From JANQQC01 sp965262255 (lineage in GTDB: Bacteria > Pseudomonadota > Alphaproteobacteria > Caulobacterales > Hyphomonadaceae): a DNA stretch of 64,000 bases. Below the pieces are notes generated by a model that had not been told where the DNA came from, made no database searches, and saw nothing but the letters and a program-made list of their open reading frames with translations. The stretch covers positions 3,968,001 to 4,032,000 of the forward strand of contig OZ253505.1 in NCBI GenBank assembly GCA_965262255.1. The letters are read 5' to 3'. Below, one piece after another: positions 19,701 through 27,574 of the stretch; the first letter of the stretch is position 1, and the number at the start of each line of letters is the position of its first letter. A program made the position numbers and the translations under genes.

Positions 19701-22016
19701 GGTGAGATCGGGGTTATCAGACCCTCACCACCACCTCCTCCAACGACCGGAACAGGTACAAATACCGGCACGAATACAGGGACGAACACCACCCCTCCAC
19801 CGCCACCACCTCCTAACTTCGATGCCCACGGGGTAATTGCTAAATCCGAAGGAGCCGGTGCCGTCTCAGTAACTCTTTCCGGCAATCTCGATGCAACAGG
19901 CTCCGGAATACACGCCTATAGTAAATCTGCAGCCGTTACCGTCAATACTCGCCACGTCTCTGCAACCAAAGACGCAATCATCGCTACAAACTCTGGAGGA
20001 ACCGGCGATATTGCCATTACCTCTTCCGGTTCTATTACTAGCCAAAGTGGAATAGCAATCAGTGCGCGAGTCCAAGGGTCAGGTGGAATCGATATTAATG
20101 TCAGTGGTAACGTGACAGCCCAAAACGATACCGCTATTTCGGCTTTTGTCGCTGATAGCGGAACAACGCTCGCAATTGATGCTGGAGAAGTCTCAGGTCG
20201 TCGTCACGCTATTGACGCTTGGAGCGCGGGTAACGGTGCAATCACCATTAATCTTAGCGGCGATGTCACTGCCACCTCTTCAACCGCAATTAGAGCTCGG
20301 CATGACAGTAGCGGTGCCATCAACATTACGACAGCGCATGATGTTACCGGCGGATCAACGGGAGCCGCAATTGACACGACCACCTCCGGAGCAACCACGA
20401 TTACCCTCAACAGAGGAGCAAGTATTTCAGCCAATAGCGGTGTGGCTATCAATAACGGCGAAGGCCCGTCTACAATAACCGTAGATACGGGAGTTACTAT
20501 TTCAGGAGCGATAGTATTAGGCGGTGGAGACGACCGACTGACATTCGCTTCAAATTCCTTTGGGACATCCTTACTCGACGGAGGAGCAGGCTCAAGTGAC
20601 ATACTGACGATTAACTCAGGTGACGTAGCAATGCGGGCAAACCAGTTTGTGAACTGGGAACGAATCATAATGTCCGATCAGTCGAGCCTAATTGTCCGTG
20701 GAGAACATTCTTTAGAGGCAAACTCACTTACTGTAAAAGGAACTCTTAACCTTCAAGACGGCGAAGCGAACGATTCATTAACCGTCTCAGGTGCTTTCGT
20801 AGGAGGCGGCAGAGTGACAATAGATGTCGACTTCTCAGCCGGAAACACTGATAAACTCGTTATTAACGGAACTGTCTCCGACAAAACAACGGTAAGCATT
20901 CGTGACATTTCACGAATCGGTGGACGACTAAGAAGTATCCCAATCATTAGCGTACAATCCGCTGCTTCTTCCGATGCATTTGCTCTTGATAAAATTTACT
21001 CTTCGGGCGGTGTAAGCTACACAATGAGATACGACTCTTCCCAACGTTCCTTCTATCTCGCTGGTATTCCTGTCACAGGCCCAATGCTTACCGCTATGCC
21101 AATTACCCTGTTCGATGCCTTTGCAAGAGCGCCAAGTTTACATCAACGACTAGGGGGAAGACATCTACAAAACGCAGATGGTTCCTATAGAAAATCATCA
21201 TGGACACGTGTTATCAGTGGGAACCGAAAATACGGAACAATGTCCGATGGAGCATCCGAGTTTGAAACTGCCACACTCGGATACCAAGCCGGCTTTGATA
21301 TCGCTGTATTAGACAACGCTGAAGGTGTTTGGATTTTCTCTTTGACGGCTCAAAACTCAACCATCGAAACAGATATCGTGACAAACCGTGAAAATGGATT
21401 GTTTGAATCAACCGGAACGGGAGTCGGCGTTACCGCAACGTGGTATCGAAACGACGGACTCTACCTAGACCTACAAAGCCAATTTAATCAGATCACAACT
21501 GATCTTAGTTCCACTAACTCTCAAGGTATTCTCGACGGCGACGCGGCCTCTGCTCAATTCATTAGTTTCGAAGTTGGACAGAGAATGCAAGTCAGTGAGG
21601 ATGTAACCCTAGTCGCTCAGTTCCAAACCTCTTGGGGAAGAGTGATCTCTCGAACAGTCAATGCTCCTAATGGACTAGCTGAGTTTGGACTTGAAGGAGG
21701 CGGAACTCTCCGTTTAGGCGGCGGAGCTGAATTTGGACAGCTCGGCGAGACGATGTTTGAAGGCTATGTTCGCGGTAATATTTACCACGACACTATGGAC
21801 TCTTGGGACGTGAACTTCGCCTCTAGAACATTTTCTGATGAAATTGAAACGCCTACGGCCATCGAGATCGTTGCTGGAGGTTCTCTCGCGATCACCAATA
21901 GAGCAATGCTCTTTATGCAGGGAACCTACCGAAACTCCGTTGGCGGTAATTTCGCAGATGGTGCGGAACGACCTTCTTTTGGTGACTTCTCTGCAGGATT
22001 TAGATGGTCTTGGTAA
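7725..22016 (+). CDS. Giant modular autotransporter / adhesin (type Va secretion), about 4,763 residues
   Basis: Secreted surface protein. After an N-terminal extension, a hydrophobic stretch (residues about 44-68, ILLSVSPLAVSAIASFGFYA) ends in AEA, a signal peptidase site. The passenger is Gly/Ser/Thr/Val-rich repeats predicted to form a beta-helix. Four modules each open with a Cys pair (Cys codons near 7935, 11415, 14472 and 18234, spaced 8-10 residues) and close with a conserved cap ending YTLTY, D/N-x-S, K-x-F/Y. Before each cap lie L-G-x-x-D-D and GGxGxD turns. A proline-rich hinge lies at 19725-19820. From about 21100 to the end is a beta-barrel whose last residues are FRWSW. The 14.3 kb frame has no break despite internal 7-G runs. 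ATG 7725 has only a weak ribosome site; a longer start at 7661 requires an 11-G tract. Confidence 0.9.
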   Translation: MTTLLDKLFRNHASRTSVSLAPEKWNSRLPHYGKLPSISANRNRILLSVSPLAVSAIASFGFYAPPAEAACTRGNGNNWTCQGTTSQRSRIRMSATNGHITVRFSSNFTHTRTQNGSAFHIYSRNNGVTLTQSGTGGDIKGQTFGAIRAGGSGGNGTINVTITSPIITRGNFLALNVFNRVWNQFSYGNGAISVSLNTLSSPGSGIKLNGGGSVTLTANTISATSGAAVDAKSRSNGMSITLSTGVLGNNNQSVIFANNERGNATINAGSLTGGNFGINFTHEGHSAGTVNISAGSITTSSTNTGEIFGIRVQRNRNAGGGTTISAGAISGTKTGIWFKGEGSNLFTIINPKNAITAVNTGVYAKAGRGVRIHVVPPNNNTDAKITSTSGDAVIAHGSGSLTVSTPSTLSAAKAAIKVTNSSTTSATTIRTSTATSSGNADSVIDVTARGGAISITASNAITGGKNRINVVQSGAGAITVSAKNVTAGSTTSSSYGIKIKNTGNAGTVNVTTDDVTAADSGIYVSGASSVTVSSKLISVNKAGININANGAVTIGSSSSTRLNISALGTTTDEAIKIVRGNASTGNISVTVGNVSSNKSAIDIRNSGAVRVTLNSNGRVESKGGGQNNGINIVNDSAQAKNVQGDFNEVRGTKSGVYVKHLGSGGGVTLNFSGNVTAASGHGIKILHQRNGASINLSNGTAVSAGGTTGIGIYTKGVGAVTISAATVSGPNNGIFVETTGAVSIGPSTSSLLKVTTTDRTRFQAVWVNRGTSATGNIDVNLYEGTSNRPAVTVYNSGAGNITLTSTGTLTTNGTVQRWTGVVLKQTRSTGGSITATVKNVNARWVGIYTNNFGGATTITMNGTISAHRYGVYSINRRNGDITVTLASGASITTASDSNGKRGIRAVKAANSTGAVRVYSNGSISAASDGIYAISRNDVVGISVRGDITAGTNSALTDRAAIKVYSQGSGPTVSAIIDIHSGTITGGTGTGAKSIQHSSGKSLVRLFGGTLASPVNLGSQDDEFTLSGGTISGDVDLGAHNDTFTFSSGTIASSVTITGGSGTDTLTLNASGTFSSSQFTNFENVSISSGVTFKATASGFGFTDITNNGTLDLSNSSAGDSITSVTSLSGTGLIILDASFTGNSAAVDSFTMSNGTLSGTLKVRINDISPTGSRQRGPFTIFSVTGTGTVSSGAISFESGNRLRSGNYVYTLTYDSSNKSYKLTGRPAITRCTESGTSGVFTCSGAITNGEFLEKSGSVGISATLESTATVSVSADVAFYMNASSTISFTQATGGGSITGSGYSPGIFYANTTTSSVGAGIVINVVGAISLETTDSSGIAINAKTVNPNISISAANTITASGSGVKGIVATSSAGDVTLKLAKSVTTSGDAITVSTGGAVSVNVTPTDTNTTATIISNSGNAIKVEGGETITISAPQTVSALNTAVDVKNTSSASSTTLTLSTATSIGTTAPVIKTYVSGALNITAGNISGGNFGIQAGSLGTGAISITTGNISLGTENNSVGINVARTTTVGSLTISTGTISGAKYGIWLNHAGSITISTGNITVGSAAGSTGITAQQFNPFDANSVSITTGTISGGKYGIDVSQVSSGTVTISAGNISTGGVTGAIGIDVVRTHTRGVTNVHASNITSSGRGIKVTGSEITVTANVISAGTDGIHIGNQSGNISVTASGNITAGTTNPSAAFGIKVLNRNGSATITANSGTTISATGTSATGIYTKGSGAVTIKAATVKGKTSGIYVSTKGVVSIGPSNSTTLLKVTATSLDSNGAIYVKQGTNATGNITISAYDAVSKEAAVHVSNYGTGNVSITSSGLLQTRGNGNRTAVVARHWSSSGGHITISVKNVSGTSMGIYADNRGDNSNITISASGSINAGWNGIFAKLSGAAGDAGNISITLATGASITTSAAGGAGLEGQGIVGYATSTRTGAVTINVFGSIDAAGRGVVAWSRNRNVNITVNGDISAGRISSNATAIDTRSYDGNASITINGGTINGGSAATAKSITHGSGAATVVLAGGTIVDPVSLGDGNDYFRIRGGTLSGNVDLGAGIDSFTVTSGTISSGVTIDGGAGTDSINFNGGSASISIFSNFEQLNILQGVSVTGSAHLNFATVINAGTIDLSDGNKGQAFTATNMRGGGLIILDAHLSGSSPATDTLTFSGNLSGSQKIRLIDRSTAGQTRSEGPFTIATVTGTATSTALSLENGTFRSGGFAYTLTYNASNKTFVMSGVRATLRCVESSATVGTFDCAGLIEVPESISKTGATTNVVTTLDSTATVTISEDVAIRNVGANNVTFTQETGGGSLTGTGATVGLVHGQSTGTGNVTLTLVGAVSVTTSSTAVKAIYARGSTGSVTISAPGALTVNASGGSIRGIEAIATTGNITISTSAAITVSGTGGDVKAIVASATTGDISVLVPSNISISASTSNGIPRVIEADATTGDVTISASGTVTLTTSGTDVARAIDVETTTGDISINVSGKITVGDTADTYGVLALSRGGDITIKTKGIEGAASNYTISANNSSSSTGDIDITNTGNLKGKFYIHNSGNNSITINTSGNIEGSGHSAIYANHYGNGSITVTHSGNISGTLYGIYVEGQGSLTVNVTDGDITTLSGDGSYAGVYVKNSSSATGPVTVSIASGASITGGGKGIYVWDFGSSQNITVTASGTIASLLSTGIFAYQKNSGNVTISAHTVTSSAWHGIGVYLARSGNSSGTVTGAITLVSGGSITSSNTGIYVHAGGGTGINTVISAYGSVTVSSTNNSADAIHVKQTSSGGGTVSISAAGNLSTSGRHGVHIRADGSGGDKTITTGGTIAAKKYGIYVKSSQSGGSITISATGAITASGKHAIAIDPRGPGAMSITTASVTAGNYGVYIDSGYDRGTSGDISVTVTGDMVVTGADTNAGSAAVLIDMEGDHSGDITISVTGDVSSTGSGMRIGHYGSDSSGDVTINMSGTMTAGRDGIVVFASGNHDISVTFTGTMSVTSDAIELYLDDGYSGNLTLVANGSFTTSGTTGTTALSAYNESSGNTSITVSGTVKSAQDYGVFQRTFSGDVTFVSQSGSVIEGKKAGVWIQNKRSNANNATGSSTITASGSIRGGLSSSTARNGLEVRHYGTNLVLSAEDVEGSKHGIEAVHGKDGSTSTGTFTVTVTGDVTASGASAEYGIFMRSFSSAPTVSLTINSGASVTGVAGGIKVETIASSGATITTSGAISGTRNGIVAINSSGNNSLTIANDVTATASGAKGISLFTNNGTSTVVINSGTITAEVAISDDESSTSITVNSGATISGEVRLSAGVDVLTFESGSSFDRTKILDGGEDAGNDTSIDVLTLNSGSGTLESTKWINWERIVLGTGTKFTVDGAQTINTNELNVAGTISLADDEVGDSLAISGNFTGDGVVEIDVDFSAGTTDSISISGNVTGTKTIKLVDLAEFTDRTRADEINIITVQGTVSADAFTIGDSDFVSGAYKYTLIFNASTKTFTLSGETRNIQCVATVIGSGIYNCAGNVALSEYFYGLGTTSLVASLSGNTTSEVTTGRAFNLQSEAGITITQSADGGELKGSGGATGIILASTSGNGNISISLTGTASLEGNGKTIEAKSTGNGNVVVKSTAKVEAEHPAATAVYLTGKGARVEADVNEVEAGSIGVTAKNENGATIVQTRGAITSSGTGVYAYSKASSVTVTATGSVTATRSGLVARNTGTSGSVAVRATGTISANNVSIYAMSKEGSVNVNAVAVSGNGSGIVAKNTGTKGTVRVATTGDITTSGTAVYATSQEGTVNVSVSATTGKASGVVAKNAGTSGSVTVTATHTVESDGTAIYAMSKEGSVTVSALTVTGDRKGIEAKNTGDAGSIAITSTGTITSSGTAIEASSVNGAITVNLAAATGNSSGLVLKNTGESGSVTVTTTRLIKSDGTAIYAMSKQGAVNATVSSVTGGNSSGVVLKNTGTSGSVTIRATGALMGSATVLYAASKEGAVTINVGEIGVIRPSPPPPPTTGTGTNTGTNTGTNTTPPPPPPPNFDAHGVIAKSEGAGAVSVTLSGNLDATGSGIHAYSKSAAVTVNTRHVSATKDAIIATNSGGTGDIAITSSGSITSQSGIAISARVQGSGGIDINVSGNVTAQNDTAISAFVADSGTTLAIDAGEVSGRRHAIDAWSAGNGAITINLSGDVTATSSTAIRARHDSSGAINITTAHDVTGGSTGAAIDTTTSGATTITLNRGASISANSGVAINNGEGPSTITVDTGVTISGAIVLGGGDDRLTFASNSFGTSLLDGGAGSSDILTINSGDVAMRANQFVNWERIIMSDQSSLIVRGEHSLEANSLTVKGTLNLQDGEANDSLTVSGAFVGGGRVTIDVDFSAGNTDKLVINGTVSDKTTVSIRDISRIGGRLRSIPIISVQSAASSDAFALDKIYSSGGVSYTMRYDSSQRSFYLAGIPVTGPMLTAMPITLFDAFARAPSLHQRLGGRHLQNADGSYRKSSWTRVISGNRKYGTMSDGASEFETATLGYQAGFDIAVLDNAEGVWIFSLTAQNSTIETDIVTNRENGLFESTGTGVGVTATWYRNDGLYLDLQSQFNQITTDLSSTNSQGILDGDAASAQFISFEVGQRMQVSEDVTLVAQFQTSWGRVISRTVNAPNGLAEFGLEGGGTLRLGGGAEFGQLGETMFEGYVRGNIYHDTMDSWDVNFASRTFSDEIETPTAIEIVAGGSLAITNRAMLFMQGTYRNSVGGNFADGAERPSFGDFSAGFRWSW

Positions 22017-22375
22017 GGTTCGAGAAACTATTCAAAATCGAAATAGCAGGAACAAGTTGAACGTTGTTAGCTACAACCAATTATTGAAAAATGCACAGAA
22101 AATTTATCACAAATTATCATTCACAACACCAAATTAGGTATTATAATCACGACTACCGTCAAACCACCACTTTGGTCTATGTCTTCAACAATATCAATGA
22201 GGATACTGTTAAACTTCGCCCTTATGAGATTCTTCTATGGTTAATATGTCATGGCACTTCAGTTTATCACAATTCAGCCTAGTATCACTACTCATGGATC
22301 CCCAATACTGACGTGCTGACCGCACTATGAACCTCTTCACTTCACCACATCAAGATTAAACGAGAGAACTCTTAA
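22017..22375. other. Intergenic region before amtB, no gene seen
   Basis: Only short frames are present and no convincing terminator for the autotransporter. The amtB promoter must lie here; I cannot place it with confidence. Confidence 0.4.
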
Positions 22376-23578
22376 ATGATTTCTGCAGCCGATACCGCTT
22401 GGATTACAGTAGCAACAGCCTTAGTCTTATTCATGACATTGCCCGGATTAGCAATGTTCTATGGCGGCTTAGTACGTTCACGGAACGTACTTAGTGTGTT
22501 CATGCACTGCTTCTCATTAGCCTGTCTTATGAGCTTGCTTTGGTTTGCGGTTGGATACTCGATTGCTTTCGGTAGTGCGCCTGTCGAAATCAAAAATATG
22601 GGATCGATCATTGGCGGATTTGATAACTTACTATTGTTAAACATCGATTCTGAAAGCATAAATGGAACGATACCCGAGTTACTGTTCTTTATCTTTCAAA
22701 TGACTTTCGCGATCATAACTGCGGCAGTAATCGCAGGAGCATATGTCGAAAGGGTTCAGTTTGGCTTTGTCCTTATATTTTCATCGCTTTGGATGTTACT
22801 TTGCTATGCGCCTGTAGCGCATTGGATATGGGGAGGAGGTTTCCTTTCTGATGGCGGGATATTTGGCGAGGACGGAGTAAAAGATTTTGCTGGTGGAGTA
22901 GTTGTCCACGAAACCGCCGGGATCGCCGCACTAGTTATTGCTGTAGTTTTAGGAAAGCGTAAATTTTTGACCGCCATTCCTCACAATCCAGGTTACACAA
23001 TCATTGGTGCTGGGATGCTTTGGGTGGGTTGGTACGGCTTTAATGGCGGTTCTCAGCTTGCCGCGGATTATGGAGCGGTCAAAGCCATCGTTGTTACGCA
23101 CTTAGCAGCTGCTGCAGGGTCATTGAGCTGGGCTATATGGGAGAAAATTAGAATCAAAAAGGCCAGCCCGATTGGACTTGTTACTGGAACAATCGCTGGG
23201 TTGGCAGCAGTTACTCCCGCGAGTGGGTTTGTTAACCCACTGCAAGCGATCGTTATCGGAGCGTGTTCCGGATTATTATGTAATTATGCGGTACGTCTGA
23301 TACGAGGGAAACTCCAAGTAGACGATTCTTTAGATGTGTTTGCAGTTCACGGGGCTGGGGGTATCTTCGGAACTATAATGTTAGCTGTGTTCGGTTTGGG
23401 GGCCTGGCAGGCGCAAATAGGATCTGTTATTATTGTCGGAGTGTACACTTTAGTAGTAACTATTGCTATTGTTAAAGTGGTGACGATGATTACACCATTA
23501 CGTGTAGACGAGGATGAAGAGATTCGAGGACTAGACATTTCCTCTCACGGTGAAAGAGCGTACGGTCCGGATCAATAG
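22376..23578 (+). CDS. amtB: Ammonium transporter Amt/AmtB
   Basis: 400 residues with about 11 membrane segments and no cleaved signal. The family signatures are PGLAMFYGGLVRSRNVLS near the N-terminus, FAGGVVVHETAGIAAL in the middle (pore His) and GWYGFNGGS. It conducts ammonium/ammonia across the inner membrane. In many proteobacteria glnK precedes amtB; here no PII gene is adjacent, so regulation by PII would be in trans. The length is typical for the shorter, signal-less Amt forms. Confidence 0.95.
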   Translation: MISAADTAWITVATALVLFMTLPGLAMFYGGLVRSRNVLSVFMHCFSLACLMSLLWFAVGYSIAFGSAPVEIKNMGSIIGGFDNLLLLNIDSESINGTIPELLFFIFQMTFAIITAAVIAGAYVERVQFGFVLIFSSLWMLLCYAPVAHWIWGGGFLSDGGIFGEDGVKDFAGGVVVHETAGIAALVIAVVLGKRKFLTAIPHNPGYTIIGAGMLWVGWYGFNGGSQLAADYGAVKAIVVTHLAAAAGSLSWAIWEKIRIKKASPIGLVTGTIAGLAAVTPASGFVNPLQAIVIGACSGLLCNYAVRLIRGKLQVDDSLDVFAVHGAGGIFGTIMLAVFGLGAWQAQIGSVIIVGVYTLVVTIAIVKVVTMITPLRVDEDEEIRGLDISSHGERAYGPDQ

Positions 23579-23764
23579 TACTTCGTCACAAACAATCTCT
23601 TATTTTAACACTAGAACGGCGAGATAGGTCGGCATCTAACCGCTTCGTTCCAAACACTAGCTTACTTAAAAGTTATTCCTGACGTCAAATCTCGTAACTC
23701 CAGTATATTCCCTGATCTATCTAAATTGGTAGGTGCGCCAAACTAAATTAAGAGGCTCGGCAAA

Positions 23765-24337
23765 ATGCGATCGCTAATCTTGCTATACCTCATATTGGGC
23801 GGAATGTGCTGCTTTGCTCAAACTATTGAAGAGGTTCGAATTGGACTGTTTGACCACAACATTTGCGTCTCCGAATGCATGAACGCCAACAAAGAGGATG
23901 GGCCCGTAGTACAGGGGGAAATCGTATTTCAATCCCCTACTCCGATCAGATCTTTTTTCAATCCACGACTCTATCTTATAGCCTCACTAAATTTAACTGG
24001 CGATACTAGTTATGTTGGTTCAGGTGTACACCTCAATATTCCTATTGTAGACAATTGGATACTTGAACCGGGTTTTGGCTATGTCATCCATGACGGAAAC
24101 CTACAGAATATTTATCCTCGTTCTGATCCGCGTTTCACGAGCTACTGGCAACAAAACTTGTTATTAGGAAGTCGCGACCTTTTCCGTAGCAGTCTAGCGA
24201 TCAACAAAACTATCGATGAGACCTGGGGTATCCAAATCCAGATTGACCATCTCTCTCACGGACGGCTTATTGGAGAAGGCGAGAATCAAGGCTTAGACAG
24301 CCTCGGAATGCGAATCATTCGTCGTCTTCAAAGGTAG
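23765..24337 (+). CDS. PagL-like lipid A 3-O-deacylase (acyloxyacyl hydrolase family)
   Basis: 190 residues with a signal peptide (SLILLYLILGGMCCFA, cleavage after FA-Q) and an eight-strand barrel-type pattern. The C-terminus carries the family signature LGSRDLFRSSLAI followed by IDHLSHGRLIGEGENQGLD, which contains the His-x-Ser pair and the following acidic residue of the PagL active site. It would remove an ester-linked acyl chain from lipid A in the outer membrane. The terminal barrel residues differ slightly from the usual aromatic C-terminus. Confidence 0.8.
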   Translation: MRSLILLYLILGGMCCFAQTIEEVRIGLFDHNICVSECMNANKEDGPVVQGEIVFQSPTPIRSFFNPRLYLIASLNLTGDTSYVGSGVHLNIPIVDNWILEPGFGYVIHDGNLQNIYPRSDPRFTSYWQQNLLLGSRDLFRSSLAINKTIDETWGIQIQIDHLSHGRLIGEGENQGLDSLGMRIIRRLQR

Positions 24338-24533
24338 GAAGGCGAAGTACAACGATACAAATTTTATTCCTAGTTTCCTTATTTTGTGGTATAACATCTA
24401 CGAGCTTCAAACTTTTTCGGTTCACTTCCGTTCGTCCAAAGCTTGTATTTTCAATTTTGTAACTAATCTGTTGTTAAGTATTCTATTAATAGAGAATTCT
24501 ACGCCAAATAACCCCAATATAACGTTTCAAGCC

Positions 24534-25790
24534 ATGGCCGATAATGATGTCCCCGCAGTCTATTCTGATATTCCTATCAGCAATAGCGACGAAGATCAGT
24601 TTTCCTTTACCTCTTTAGCTGGCGGAGTAGTAGCTCACCTGATGTCCAATACCAAACCTGAGAGCTTCGTGGTAGGTGTTACTGGACAATGGGGCGTTGG
24701 GAAAACCTCCATGCTAAACTTAATAGAAGAGCAATATAAATTACAACGAACTGACCAGAAACCTGTTATTATTATCAGCTTCTCACTTTTGAAGGACGTG
24801 GATAGAGATACAATGCTTTCAGATTTTCTGCTACTACTGACTAATCAGGTAGAAGCAGAATCAAGAAACTCTAAATCAATTGCGGCTAGAGTTGAAGGCA
24901 AAATCGAAAAAGTAAAGAAATATGCATCGACCGTTCAAATTTACAACGATAAACTTAACCCCTACTTTACTCTTCTATCAGTTCTTGGTCTCGATCAACC
25001 TGAAAAAGCTTCAAACGCAATCAAAATTATAACCGAATCCATCGCAGATCGACAGAACCCTCCTAATTTAGACCATCTTTATCAAGAGGCCTACGATTCT
25101 CTCCTAAAACTGAAAATTCCAATTGTTGTCCTCATTGATGACATAGACAGATTGTATCCAACAGAGATAGTTGGATTGCTTACGTTACTTCGTTCGACCG
25201 CACAACTCCCATACATTACTTACTTTGTTGCGTATGACCCTTCTAAAGTAGAAGAAGCAATCGAAAAAGAAATTACTACTAGCGGACAGGACTTCCTTGA
25301 CAAATTCGTACAAATTCTTGTTGACGTTCCTCTAGTAAACAAGCCCAAAATAGTCAGTAAAACAGTAAACCAAATTGAGAAAATTTTTGAACAATCCAAG
25401 AATGACCAACATGAAACGTTTGAATGGGATTCTAGAATAACCACGAACGTGATTCAAGAATACGCATCACTTGGAATAATAAAAACAATACGAGACTCTA
25501 CTCGAGTTCTGAACTCGGTTCAGATCAACAGTTTATCAGGACAACGATTTAATCTCTTCGAACATTTTCTACGATCAGCAATACTCCAAGTTAGAATTCC
25601 ATCATTCTATAGATGGATTACACATATCGCTTGGAAGTACCATCCAATTACCTCGGATTTCAATATGAATGAACTTACCGAAAAAGAGTCCGAACAGTTG
25701 AATATTCTTCTGGAACAATATGGTTTTAACTTGGATCATCCTTCAACTATTGCTGGACTCTTATCATCCTATCCAACTTGGGAGAATTAA
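24534..25790 (+). CDS. KAP-family P-loop NTPase (N-terminal half of a split KAP protein), copy 1
   Basis: About 418 residues from ATG 24534. The start was chosen because the preceding 50 codons are not conserved in copy 2 while MADNDVPAVYSDIPISNSDE matches it. Walker A is GVTGQWGVGKTSML and Walker B IPIVVLIDDIDRL, followed by the KAP-typical region up to DFLDKFVQILVDVP. No membrane insertion is visible between the Walker motifs. Fused KAP proteins are usually about 700-800 residues; here the C-terminal half is a separate gene that starts 2 bases after this stop. KAP NTPases include phage-exclusion proteins such as PifA, so defence is a reasonable guess, not a demonstration. Confidence 0.82.
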   Translation: MADNDVPAVYSDIPISNSDEDQFSFTSLAGGVVAHLMSNTKPESFVVGVTGQWGVGKTSMLNLIEEQYKLQRTDQKPVIIISFSLLKDVDRDTMLSDFLLLLTNQVEAESRNSKSIAARVEGKIEKVKKYASTVQIYNDKLNPYFTLLSVLGLDQPEKASNAIKIITESIADRQNPPNLDHLYQEAYDSLLKLKIPIVVLIDDIDRLYPTEIVGLLTLLRSTAQLPYITYFVAYDPSKVEEAIEKEITTSGQDFLDKFVQILVDVPLVNKPKIVSKTVNQIEKIFEQSKNDQHETFEWDSRITTNVIQEYASLGIIKTIRDSTRVLNSVQINSLSGQRFNLFEHFLRSAILQVRIPSFYRWITHIAWKYHPITSDFNMNELTEKESEQLNILLEQYGFNLDHPSTIAGLLSSYPTWEN

Positions 25791-25792
25791 AA

Positions 25793-26866
25793 ATGCAAAC
25801 GATTATTACTACTGATAATCCGAACTATCCTGTTGAACACATACTTTCCTCTAAACAAATTACGCTTTCCTCGAATTTTGAAGATCAAAATTACTTTCTT
25901 CAAAATCAAGAATCGTACAAACGACAGAGGTTTATTGACCGAAGTATTACTAAGTTTATGAAGTCTAGACCAAAAGAAGAGAGGTGGAGGGATTTATCCG
26001 GAACCGTAAAGAAGTTCATTAAACTGTGTGCAGAAACACCAGATAAAGCGACAGAACTTTTGTTTCTTTGGACTGACGAATGCAAGGCACCAAACATCCC
26101 AAAAGCTTTTAACGTATTAAACCAACTTCGCGTCAGTGCAAAAATAATGTTCCTAAGTACAGAAGAGATGCATGGGATTCTAAACGTCCTTAAAGATTCT
26201 GTAGATGAAATATCGAGAAGAATTGGGGAAATGCCGGAGAATCTTTATGTCATGTTTTACGCTGCCGATTGGGTATCACATCCGATTCTACGATTCCTTT
26301 CGATAGAAGAAAGAATTAAATTCGTAACCAGTGCCTTGAGAAATGGAAAAGCATGTACTTGGCTAATTTCATCAATCCTACATATGATGTTTAAACACAA
26401 TGAAACTACACGAAAGATAAGAAATTCATACTTTTGGTTAATAAAGGACGAATTGGAGTTATTCAAGAAAGTTACCTTCGAAAGAATTCAAGTCGAGTTG
26501 AATAGTGACTTTTACAAATTACACAAACCAGTATATATGTTCCTGTTCTGGAATGACGTTGGAACGCAAGAACAAGTTGCGGAGTTACGAAGTTGGATTG
26601 ATAATCATATTGTTGATGATAGAAATTTTATCAAATTTGTTTCTCTTTTTACAGGTACAGTTATGACAGGTAGCGGAACTTACTGGCGCGTTGTGACAGG
26701 ATCATTAAACGAGTTTATACCAGAAGATTATGTTCAATCTAGACTAAATCGTATCGCAGATAAGAATAACACTCTTTCACCTATGGCTATTCGTTTAATC
26801 TCAGGCATACAAACTATGAATTCTATTGCAGGGGAACGGACGTATAAAAAATTCTTTCCTTATTAG
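25793..26866 (+). CDS. C-terminal partner of split KAP NTPase, copy 1
   Basis: 357 residues from ATG 25793, preceded by GGGAG at 8 bases, which lies inside the end of the NTPase gene; the two are coupled. The protein is soluble and mostly helical. It is homologous to the proteins at 34466 and 35645: shared blocks are N-x-NYPV near the start, RNGKACTWLI, KDELELFKKVTFERIQVEL, FYK, and YWRVVTGSLNEF. The block arrangement resembles the C-terminal helical region of single-chain KAP proteins, which is why I call the pair a split protein. No catalytic motif is recognisable. Confidence 0.7.
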   Translation: MQTIITTDNPNYPVEHILSSKQITLSSNFEDQNYFLQNQESYKRQRFIDRSITKFMKSRPKEERWRDLSGTVKKFIKLCAETPDKATELLFLWTDECKAPNIPKAFNVLNQLRVSAKIMFLSTEEMHGILNVLKDSVDEISRRIGEMPENLYVMFYAADWVSHPILRFLSIEERIKFVTSALRNGKACTWLISSILHMMFKHNETTRKIRNSYFWLIKDELELFKKVTFERIQVELNSDFYKLHKPVYMFLFWNDVGTQEQVAELRSWIDNHIVDDRNFIKFVSLFTGTVMTGSGTYWRVVTGSLNEFIPEDYVQSRLNRIADKNNTLSPMAIRLISGIQTMNSIAGERTYKKFFPY

Positions 26867-27254
26867 TTATCGATTTACAAATTATGTAACGGAAAGCCAA
26901 TATAAATGACAGAGGAGTACTAACAATTGGATAAACCTGAGTCGAAGTATCACACTATTTTGCTTTGTCCTGCCTCGGGACATATTGCAGAGATTTGAGA
27001 GTTACTGTAGTGGGGATTATGTTACCTGTAAAGGTTACAAAAAACAAGAGACGAATACGATTTTTTGATAAAATTTAAATAGATTTTGGGTTTCTGAAAC
27101 AGGAAGCCTAGACCAAGGAACAGCAAACCAGATTAACAAAAAGAATAGTTTGTTCTCGATCGGGGATGACAAGAACGAGGTTAGGAACCCTCGTTTTTAT
27201 GTTGAACTGTGGACAAAAGAGATTTTGTTGAAAGATTTGGACTTTACTCGCTTT
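26867..27254. other. Region downstream of KAP copy 1, no assured gene
   Basis: It contains a terminator-like hairpin (27174-27198) and the first part of a short plus-strand frame (27150-27404, 84 codons) that I do not recognise and that is not preserved in the adjoining repeat copy. Confidence 0.35.
27174..27198 (+). terminator. Probable Rho-independent terminator
   Basis: AACGAGG, an 8-nt loop, then CCTCGTT followed by TTTAT. It lies about 310 bases after the KAP copy 1 operon with no clear gene between. Confidence 0.5.
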
Positions 27255-27574
27255 ATTGAGCCATTTTCTGGACGCGAAATCGGGCCTTGGACTAACCCTT
27301 TCAGTTTCGCACTGAGGTTTCAGCACGAGTGTCAACTTTTACGGAAGCGATTTCGCAGTACAGTAGCTAACGTTGTCGATAGATTAAGGAGAATTTCTTT
27401 GTGAAGCACGATTGCGAGTTGCTGATGTATCAGCGGGATTGAATAGCAGAGAATACGCTCATCGTGGACAATTCTTCACTGCGATTCTCATTGGTGTGTT
27501 ATTATCCCCTAGTCATTTGCCTGCCCCCAATAATTTTTTGACCGATTTTTGTTGATGGTCGCAGGATTTGGCGA

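Noticed and set aside
27150..27404. 84-codon plus-strand frame in the duplicated region
   Set aside because: Not conserved in the neighbouring repeat unit and overlaps a terminator-like hairpin; no recognisable family.
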